DNA of 64,000 bases from Photorhabdus bodei. Its GTDB lineage: Bacteria; Pseudomonadota; Gammaproteobacteria; Enterobacterales; Enterobacteriaceae. The notes under the pieces were generated by a model, which worked only from the letters and a program-made list of their open reading frames with translations, made no database searches and had not been told where the DNA came from. How positions within the stretch are numbered: position 1 is the stretch's first letter; the number at the start of each line of letters is the position of its first letter. The position numbers were made by a program, and so were the translations under genes. This document shows positions 57,766-64,000 of the stretch, piece by piece. The DNA lies in assembly GCF_003287735.1 (NCBI RefSeq), contig NZ_NSCM01000011.1, forward strand, positions 1 to 64,000, read 5' to 3'.

Positions 57766-59322
57766 TCACTCTATTTGATGGATCGCAGGAATAATCGGCC
57801 CCATCACACGTTCTGCGGCACGGGGATCGATTATTCCGTCATTTATTTTGCGAATAAGTGCGTCGATCTTACTTAATCCCGCCATCTCGGAGATCCAATA
57901 TCGAGTCGCTTCGTGATGGTGGCCCATTCGATAAGCTTGCATTAAGCCAGGGGAAGTACGTATCACTTCAGCGACTACTGTTCGGCCCAAGGTGCCGCAC
58001 TGTTTGCAATGGTCACAACCTTCCCCCTGTAGATAAACCGACTCCGGCTGACAATAAAGATTTAGTCGTTTCAACAGACGCCCGGAGACTTCTTGCTCAT
58101 GCCCTCGCAGGGGAACTTTACAATGAGGACATAACACCTGAATCAGCGCCTGGCTAACCAAACCAATCACCAGCCGCGAATCCATTAATAGCGACTCCAT
58201 CACAGCCTCATCCTGCAAGCGGGGCAAGATCGCTAAAGCATCGTTTGCATGTATCGTGGTCCAAATAAGATGGCCGGTCATTGCTGCACGAAATGCCATC
58301 TTTGCAGTCACTGCGTCGCGTATCTCACCGACCATAATCACATCAGGATCGAGTCGCATTGCATCAGCAATTGCCATCGCCCATTCCTGTTCGACAATGA
58401 TGCTATCACCTCGATCTCCGGTGATGGGTGATTGATTAGCGCCTTCAATTTCATATTCGGGTGGATCTTCAAGCGTGAGCAGATGGATGCCAGCTTGCTC
58501 AGCTATCATCTTCTGCATCACCACTTTCAAAGTAGTGCTCTTTCCGCTACCGGTCGCACCAGACAAAAGAACCACACCGGCCCGATGCTCCATAAGCTCT
58601 TCCAGTATCTGACACTGTTCCGGCAAATAGCCGAGATCGCTTAAGGTGCACACCGTACCGCGGCTGTCCGCATACAACAATCGCAGTACCATCAACATGC
58701 CACGATCGAGTGGACGAGTATTAATACGCGCCCCGGAAAGTCCGCATTCGGTCAGAAACTCATCTTTCATTCGCGCACGCTGCGCCTGCATCGGTTTAAA
58801 AGTTGGCTCTGCCACGTCACACATACTTTGATAGATAGTCGCGCATAATCGTAACCCTTCTTCTGGCCGCAGTTGTCCTATAGACCGCAAATAACCATTA
58901 ATACGGCAACGGATTTCACAATAATTACGGCGAGCAACGATATGCAAATCTGACGCACGCTCCTCAGTCGCTTCGCCGATTAAGTGAATGATATAACGCT
59001 GAACATCCGATTCAGTCCCTCCCAGTCCATGACTCTCGCTCTTACTGAGACGGTACAACTCCAATATGCTCCCCATGCCACAAGTGACAATCTGATAGAT
59101 AAGACCATGCCTTTTAACCGTCTCTTCATAGGCCAGCACATGGGGATCAAGCCGATGGGAGGCAGACACGGCAAGTACGCATTGCCCCTTCTGCTGAGGT
59201 AACTCAACAAGACATATCAAACTGCGGTTAGCTAACTCTATTTCAAGTGCACCGCTCAAGGCAGATAAAACTTTTGCCCCCTGCCTGACCATACACAACA
59301 GATCGGAGCATGTTATTTCCAT
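57766..59322 (-). CDS. pilQ: Type IVb pilus assembly ATPase PilQ
   Basis: A GspE/PilB-type ATPase powering pilin polymerisation. Walker A is GATGSGKST (255-263 counted from ATG 59322), then the Asp box LTLEDPPEYEIEG, Walker B DVIMVGEIRD and His box TTIHANDA. A C-terminal zinc knuckle (CPHC and CDHCKQC) is of the GspE type. Length 518 resembles R64 PilQ. ATG 59322 is preferred over a GTG at 59334, which has no ribosome binding site. Confidence 0.92.
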   Translation of the reverse strand: MEITCSDLLCMVRQGAKVLSALSGALEIELANRSLICLVELPQQKGQCVLAVSASHRLDPHVLAYEETVKRHGLIYQIVTCGMGSILELYRLSKSESHGLGGTESDVQRYIIHLIGEATEERASDLHIVARRNYCEIRCRINGYLRSIGQLRPEEGLRLCATIYQSMCDVAEPTFKPMQAQRARMKDEFLTECGLSGARINTRPLDRGMLMVLRLLYADSRGTVCTLSDLGYLPEQCQILEELMEHRAGVVLLSGATGSGKSTTLKVVMQKMIAEQAGIHLLTLEDPPEYEIEGANQSPITGDRGDSIIVEQEWAMAIADAMRLDPDVIMVGEIRDAVTAKMAFRAAMTGHLIWTTIHANDALAILPRLQDEAVMESLLMDSRLVIGLVSQALIQVLCPHCKVPLRGHEQEVSGRLLKRLNLYCQPESVYLQGEGCDHCKQCGTLGRTVVAEVIRTSPGLMQAYRMGHHHEATRYWISEMAGLSKIDALIRKINDGIIDPRAAERVMGPIIPAIHQIE

Positions 59323-59344
59323 AAATATCTTCACCCATCAGTCA

Positions 59345-59887
59345 TTAACGGCTTAACGGCAGCGGCGGTGCAACCATCAAGTCAAGGCTATCCAGCAACG
59401 ATGCATCATTAGTGGCCGTAAGACCTACCTCATAGAATCTCCCCTGTTTGGAGAAAGTCACTCCCCCGGTATCAATGCGGACCACTTTATAACCATTCGG
59501 TAACTGTTCACTTGCTTTCACATCCATGATACCGCCTGAACGAAGCCGGAGCGTAGCGGTCAGAGTCCCATTGCGCCCGAAGATTGACTTAACTAGAGGC
59601 AGACCATTATTAACGGCATCTCTTTTGTTCACCATTCTGGAAATTTTATCGAATTCAGCCTGAGCATTTGCCCTTGCGGTTTCAGCTTTAAGTAACATCA
59701 AATCCGTCTGTAACTTTTCCAGTTGCGCAGCAACGCTGTCAGTCGTTGCCGCTGGCAATGCAGGCTTCTGTGCAACATGGCGCTTCGCCTGAGCTGCCGG
59801 TAACTCAGTAGGTGATGTTTGCGCATATGTCGGGGAAAATACCGACACTACAAATAGACTGATTATAAGCTGGCTAATTTTTTGCAT
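59345..59887 (-). CDS. pilP: Type IVb pilus biogenesis protein PilP
   Basis: A 180-residue exported protein: signal peptide MQKISQLIISLFVVSVFSP..YA, a Pro/Ala linker, a coiled-coil segment (AAQLEKLQTDLMLLKAETAR) and a C-terminal PilP-type domain (VKSIFGRNGTLTATL, GYKVVRIDTGGVTF). It is thought to link inner-membrane pilus parts to the secretin. ATG 59887 has GGAG eight bases upstream and overlaps the end of pilO by 14 bases. Confidence 0.85.
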   Translation of the reverse strand: MQKISQLIISLFVVSVFSPTYAQTSPTELPAAQAKRHVAQKPALPAATTDSVAAQLEKLQTDLMLLKAETARANAQAEFDKISRMVNKRDAVNNGLPLVKSIFGRNGTLTATLRLRSGGIMDVKASEQLPNGYKVVRIDTGGVTFSKQGRFYEVGLTATNDASLLDSLDLMVAPPLPLSR

Positions 59888-61175
59888 AGAAAACTCCACT
59901 CAGCTTCCACTCAGGAAAACCATCAGATAACACAATTCTGGCGCTGGTCACTCTCAATCCGGGGAGCGGCTTACCTGAAAACAGTGCATCTGGCGCTAAT
60001 TGAGAAGTCAGTGTCCAGTTATAAGTCTGCCAATCAGGATTGGCCCACATGCGTGTTTCGCCTTCCGGCAAAGGGGGCGGAGGCGGCGGTAAAATGGAAG
60101 CTCCCTCAGTCAACGTTGGCGGTGGCAAACCTAGCGCCTGAAAATAAGACATCAGCTCAACCAGCGCCTGATCCGACGACTGCAACACATCGTCGTTGTT
60201 TTCCTGATCATGACTCTGCGACTGCTCAAACGGTATCAATACCTGTGCCTGCTCCCCACCATTGGAAATCACCGGGCCAGCCCGGAAAATATTAATAGCA
60301 GCAACCTGGAAGACATTGATCGGCATCCCATCATGACGCTGATAACTCACAGAAACCGCATTAGCATCCAGCATAATGACTTCAATCTGCCAACCCGCGA
60401 GCGATAAGGGAACCTTGGCTAAAGCTTTATTCCATGCAGAAAACTGCCATTCCATTGTTGGCTGTGCCAGCCACGGATGCGGCGGTGGAATTTCCACCAC
60501 CTCATTGGATAAATCCGGTACCCTTATTTCTGTATTCTGCTTATAGATGTGCCACATCCACCAACCACCAGCTAATAAGAACGCAGTACCTGCGGTTATG
60601 GCAAAGACCTTAATCTGGTACTTCGACATTTCGCCGGTTAAACTCTCAAGCTGACCAACCGATTTTCTCAATGCGGACTGCGGTAACAGTTGCGCCAATG
60701 GTACCTCCAACCACGGCGATTCAAACTCCTTCGGCGCATAAATCGCATTCCACATCCCATTGGCGCTCTCGACCAACTGCACCGTATCACGCAATTTCGC
60801 TTCGATCTCTTCACGAGTGCCGATCAAATCACGTCCAGCCATTATCGCGCCCTGATGTACCGCTACCAATGCATAATGTCCATCAGGCAAATGAAACGCA
60901 CCTATCCAGTTAGGTTTATCCACCGCTTTAGCCAGAACGGCCGCCAATGAATAACAACCCGGTACTCCTGACTCCTTTGGTACATACCCGACCTGTATAC
61001 TTCGTCCAACACGATGCCGGACAGCCAAGGTAAACCCTGCGGCAATCCCATTTCTGCGTATGTGAGAACGTGTTAACACAGTGACAGGCGGTCGCCAGAT
61101 GATGCCTGCGACCAACGTCTTACCATATAGTTTGATTTGCATAGCGCGCTCCGCGCCCGTTTCAGTCTGGGTCAT
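59874..61175 (-). CDS. pilO: Type IVb pilus protein PilO
   Basis: A 433-residue PilO-type (R64/TCP lineage) protein. The N-terminal cytoplasmic part (about 1-190) contains YALVAVHQGAIMAGRDLIG; one membrane helix lies near 195-212 (FAITAGTAFLLAGGWWMW); the periplasmic part has a proline tract (ILPPPPPPLPEGE) before the C-terminal domain. It is a subunit of the inner-membrane assembly complex. An ATG at 61142, with GGAG eight bases upstream, is an equally plausible start giving 422 residues. Confidence 0.85.
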   Translation of the reverse strand: MTQTETGAERAMQIKLYGKTLVAGIIWRPPVTVLTRSHIRRNGIAAGFTLAVRHRVGRSIQVGYVPKESGVPGCYSLAAVLAKAVDKPNWIGAFHLPDGHYALVAVHQGAIMAGRDLIGTREEIEAKLRDTVQLVESANGMWNAIYAPKEFESPWLEVPLAQLLPQSALRKSVGQLESLTGEMSKYQIKVFAITAGTAFLLAGGWWMWHIYKQNTEIRVPDLSNEVVEIPPPHPWLAQPTMEWQFSAWNKALAKVPLSLAGWQIEVIMLDANAVSVSYQRHDGMPINVFQVAAINIFRAGPVISNGGEQAQVLIPFEQSQSHDQENNDDVLQSSDQALVELMSYFQALGLPPPTLTEGASILPPPPPPLPEGETRMWANPDWQTYNWTLTSQLAPDALFSGKPLPGLRVTSARIVLSDGFPEWKLSGVFYAKN

Positions 61176-61193
61176 TTTTCAATCTACCACCAT

Positions 61194-62804
61194 TCAATCT
61201 ACCACTATAGGAGTAATCATGACTACGATCACATTATGGTTTCTTTTGCCCTGACGGCTTCCACCCAAGAATTGATTATCCGGGCTACCCAAACCACTAC
61301 GATCACTGTTATCTGACTGCTGTTCAAATCCTGATAGCACCAGTGTTTCACCTGAATGCAGTCTCACCTTCTGACTGAATGCGCGTAAATCTATTGTCGG
61401 CAACTGCACCTGACCGGTCGCTTTCTCGCCAAATTTCTCCAGCCTCTTTAAATCGCTCAAACTAATGTTGTACTGCAACAATATTTGCTTGTCGGCCATT
61501 GCATAAGGCAGCATCAACATATTAAAACCCGTCGTCACTGTCGCTGGTTCGATTCCTACTGAAATGCCAACTTGTGGCGTTGAAGTACTAGAAGTTGATG
61601 AAACATAACCAGTCTGCGTTGCAACCTGCATCGGTACCGCTTGCAAATTCAGTGTAGTCACCGAAGGTTGAGTCACTATAGAGACTTTACCTTGGGTCGA
61701 TAATGCCTTTATCAGTAAATTACTGTCACTAAATGGCCCCTTAAGAATATGAATATTGGTACTGATATCACTCCCCTCGGTAACACCGCTGCCCGCACCA
61801 CCCACTCCGATATGAGCGTCTTTATAGGCCAGTGACCAATCAACGCCATACTGATCAGCCCGATCGAACGTCAGGTTAAGGATCTTGACATTAAGCACCA
61901 CCTGCGTTGTCAATAATTTGTTCTGCTGATCAATATAATCCTTAATTCTATCAAGTACTTCGGGTGAATCAGTTACCACCAATGATGCCGTCGCCATCGA
62001 CAAAGTTAACTTACCTTCGCCAGGCGTTAGCATATTTGCCACTGCTTTTTGGATCTCATCCATAACCGAACGGGTCAAAGAAGTCGCGAGAGTTTGGGAA
62101 CTACCGCTGTTGCCGTTACCGCTATCACTTCCATTTAAGCCCCCGCCGAACGTGGCATTGGTCGTCGCTGTCACGCTGGAAGATAATGCATCCGTACCGG
62201 GCAATGCATATATTTGAAACACTCGCGTCTCTGTTTTGAAAATATGCACTGCTCCATTGTGTACTTTCCAATGCAATCCTGATGACAAAATGACCGAATC
62301 AAGCAAACCTGCCAAGGAGCCATGCCAATGCACGTTTATTTTCATCTCTTCTGGTTGACCGCCCTCAGATACTGACTGCACGTTCGAATTGACAACAACC
62401 TCCTCCTGACCACTTTCTTTCACCTCCGATGCCGAACCGGGTGGAGACACTGTAAATCGTGCATCAGCACTGATCAGCACCGGCACGCCACAGATACGCT
62501 TGATCTTTTCCGCAAACTGACTCAGCGTCATCGGCTCAGCTTCCTCCAGAGTCAACATGCAGGAAACAGTCTCCCCCTCCTTCCTTGATGGAATCTCCTT
62601 AGTTGATACCCAATAACCATGCTCGTGAACATGCACCGCCGTCATGGCAGCGGTATTGCGTAACTCCTTAATGACAGTGGTAGCATTCGCCATCTCAGCA
62701 TCTGCCTGCCGATCAACATTAGAGATTGCCGCACAACTTGCCAGGCCAGTCGCTATACAGGGCAACAATATCAATCTGGAAAACGTCAAAAACTGGATAT
62801 GCAT
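61194..62804 (-). CDS. pilN: Type IVb pilus secretin lipoprotein PilN
   Basis: Forms the outer-membrane pore for the pilus. The signal peptide ends in the lipobox LASC (Cys24 from ATG 62804). Periplasmic N domains precede the C-terminal secretin domain (about residue 330 on), with VTQPSVTTLNLQAVPMQVAT, the VGISVGIEPATVT segment and RLHSGETLVLSGFEQ. A Gly/Ser/Asn-rich linker lies near 220-240. AGGGG precedes ATG 62804, four bases after the pilL stop. Length 536 is close to R64 PilN. Confidence 0.92.
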   Translation of the reverse strand: MHIQFLTFSRLILLPCIATGLASCAAISNVDRQADAEMANATTVIKELRNTAAMTAVHVHEHGYWVSTKEIPSRKEGETVSCMLTLEEAEPMTLSQFAEKIKRICGVPVLISADARFTVSPPGSASEVKESGQEEVVVNSNVQSVSEGGQPEEMKINVHWHGSLAGLLDSVILSSGLHWKVHNGAVHIFKTETRVFQIYALPGTDALSSSVTATTNATFGGGLNGSDSGNGNSGSSQTLATSLTRSVMDEIQKAVANMLTPGEGKLTLSMATASLVVTDSPEVLDRIKDYIDQQNKLLTTQVVLNVKILNLTFDRADQYGVDWSLAYKDAHIGVGGAGSGVTEGSDISTNIHILKGPFSDSNLLIKALSTQGKVSIVTQPSVTTLNLQAVPMQVATQTGYVSSTSSTSTPQVGISVGIEPATVTTGFNMLMLPYAMADKQILLQYNISLSDLKRLEKFGEKATGQVQLPTIDLRAFSQKVRLHSGETLVLSGFEQQSDNSDRSGLGSPDNQFLGGSRQGKRNHNVIVVMITPIVVD

Positions 62805-62808
62805 GTTA

Positions 62809-63150
62809 TTACCCCTGAGCCTGTACATGAACAAGCCGCTGTTCCTGATAAATATCGACAACGAAAGGACGATTCGCCATCGTATAGGCTTCGAACAGCT
62901 CGCTTACCGCATGGATAAACGTGCCATTAAAACGCAGACCCGCTCGGATAGGGAAATCATAGGAAGCATCCCATACCACTTGGTAGCCAGACCTACTCGC
63001 CCATTCTTGTGTAACATCGCGCAGAGTTTGCCCCGGAGTTGCTGTCCACACCGTCGCTACAGGAACGGGTGTACGCATCGGTGCTGCATAAACGGCGACA
63101 CTTGACATACAGACAAGTACCGTAAAAACATATGTGATTATTTTGTTCAT
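62809..63150 (-). CDS. pilL: PilL/TcpQ-type pilus protein (short form)
   Basis: A 113-residue exported protein: signal peptide MNKIITYVFTVLVCMSSVAVYA, then a toxin-coregulated-pilus TcpQ/PilL C-terminal domain (WTATPGQTLRDVTQEWASRS, YQVVWDASYDFPIRAGLRFN, GTFIHAVSELFEAY). Such domains help the secretin reach and fold in the outer membrane. Conjugative PilL proteins are about three times longer; only the C-terminal domain is present. GGAAAG before ATG 63150 favours this start over the longer frame. Confidence 0.8.
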   Translation of the reverse strand: MNKIITYVFTVLVCMSSVAVYAAPMRTPVPVATVWTATPGQTLRDVTQEWASRSGYQVVWDASYDFPIRAGLRFNGTFIHAVSELFEAYTMANRPFVVDIYQEQRLVHVQAQG

Positions 63151-63269
63151 CGATCTTTCCAAAAAGAAAAAAAGTAAGCCAAACAACCTATTAACCAAGA
63201 CTAGCGACCCAAAGAAAGCCCGCTTGCGAAACAACAGCTAGTATTTCCAACAACTAATATTTCCAACAA

Positions 63270-63794
63270 CTACAGTATTTCCACCAGCGCACCGTCAGAT
63301 ACAAACTTCCGAACATCATCCGGTAATCGTCTGGCAAGCAGACTCTCTACCCGTTTTCCTCTACCGTCGATGAGTCTGGAACCCTGCTTAAAACCAATCT
63401 GATCGGGTTCAGCGCTCCATTTAAGTAATTCTCCGAAAGCGCCATGCAACAACCCATTGTCCCCGGAGAGGATATTTTTGCGGAAAATATAGACATGAGT
63501 CCCTGAAATAAATCCCCCCCAGAGACACTGACTGGCAACGTTGTCACACCAGGCATCGGTATTCACCCACGTCATATGTAGAGTGGTCAATGCCTGCTGC
63601 ATCTTGCGACTCTTAATCACGCCGACGGAATGATGATTAAGCAATTGCACACCGGCTGAAGCATAGCTACGAAACAGCGCGGCTACATCAGTCTTGGCGC
63701 GCACTGACTGCACACGCACTTCATACAACAACTCACCAAAAATCAGTTGCATGATAAATACGACGGCAATCCCAACAATCGCTAATGGCCACAT
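63270..63794 (-). CDS. pilM: Type IVb pilus protein PilM
   Basis: A 174-residue PilM-type protein with one N-terminal membrane helix (WPLAIVGIAVVFIMQLIFGE) and an exported remainder that resembles R64-type PilM (LTTLHMTWVNTDAWCDNVAS, GTHVYIFRK). TAGGAGA lies eight bases before ATG 63794, so it could be the first gene of the operon. In R64 pilL precedes pilM; here the order is reversed. Confidence 0.7.
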   Translation of the reverse strand: MWPLAIVGIAVVFIMQLIFGELLYEVRVQSVRAKTDVAALFRSYASAGVQLLNHHSVGVIKSRKMQQALTTLHMTWVNTDAWCDNVASQCLWGGFISGTHVYIFRKNILSGDNGLLHGAFGELLKWSAEPDQIGFKQGSRLIDGRGKRVESLLARRLPDDVRKFVSDGALVEIL

Positions 63795-64000
63795 TTATGT
63801 TCTCCTATTACTCTAGATTGATTAACGCCAAATCATCAGATGCACAAGATGCTGCTTATCAGTTATGAATTTTCAAAATATGGGTACTGTTTTTAGAAGA
63901 ATGGAACACGCTGGCAATGTTATATTTGCGATGTGGTCCAGCAATGAACGACACTATGCAAGTTCTTGTATTCTTTAGATTTACCTTGGAATTCTCTTCT
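63795..64000. other. Upstream region of the pilus operon
   Basis: About 200 bases with the ribosome binding site of pilM and presumably the promoter. No gene is recognised before the window ends, so whether the cluster continues is unknown. Confidence 0.35.

Overview
The window looks like chromosomal DNA of an enterobacterium of the Photorhabdus/Xenorhabdus type (Morganellaceae). Three things suggest this: low GC with very AT-rich intergenic stretches, a core gene order matching the E. coli 21-22 min region (serT-tusE-acyP-hspQ-yccU-mgsA-helD-yccS-tfoX-sulA-ompA-matP-lonH-fabA-rmf-pqiCBA-uup-rlmL-ycbX-zapC-pyrD-pepN-pncB-asnS-ompF-aspC-gloC-mepK-ldtD), and accessory DNA typical of these insect pathogens. 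The genus is inferred from overall resemblance, not from a search.

Layout. 1-4.7 kb: a type I-F CRISPR array, an orphan 143-residue gene in very AT-rich DNA, a phage tail-fibre gene with a decayed tail-fibre-assembly gene, then tRNA-Ser(UGA). 4.9-8.2 kb: tusE, acyP and hspQ, then a second, longer I-F array. Both arrays are read on the minus strand from homologous leaders, each with a perfect IHF consensus 96 nt from the first repeat. No cas genes are present. 8.2-17.8 kb: CoA-binding protein, methylglyoxal synthase, helicase IV, YccS, TfoX, SOS-controlled SulA with an unusual 9-bp tandem repeat, OmpA behind a pair of palindromic repeats, and MatP. 17.9-31.2 kb: LonH, a solitary IS200/IS605-type tnpB placed against the fabA promoter, fabA, two tandem ERIC elements, a small secreted protein, rmf, pqiABC, uup and rlmL. 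31.3-41 kb: ycbX, two tandem duplicated GT1 glycosyltransferases each bounded by similar hairpins, zapC, pyrD, a small membrane coiled-coil gene and pepN. 41-52.4 kb: pncB, asnS, two tandem OmpF-type porins, aspC, a broken glyoxalase-family gene, gloC, mepK (with eight copies of a 7-bp repeat upstream) and ldtD. 52.7-64 kb: the E. coli order stops (mukBEF would be expected). Here lie a TetR regulator divergent from an FAD monooxygenase, then a minus-strand type IVb pilus cluster pilM-pilL-pilN-pilO-pilP-pilQ-pilR ending in a TrbB-like conjugation ATPase, with no recognisable pilin gene.

The core genes cover envelope integrity (ompA, pqiABC, porins, ldtD, mepK), division and chromosome organisation (sulA, matP, zapC), ribosome and tRNA function (rmf, rlmL, uup, tusE, asnS) and central metabolism (pyrD, pncB, aspC, fabA, mgsA, gloC). 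The points most worth following are the TnpB element next to the FadR/FabR-controlled fabA promoter, the pilus/TrbB hybrid lacking a pilin, the duplicated glycosyltransferase modules, the CRISPR leader architecture, and the two short tandem repeats at sulA and mepK.
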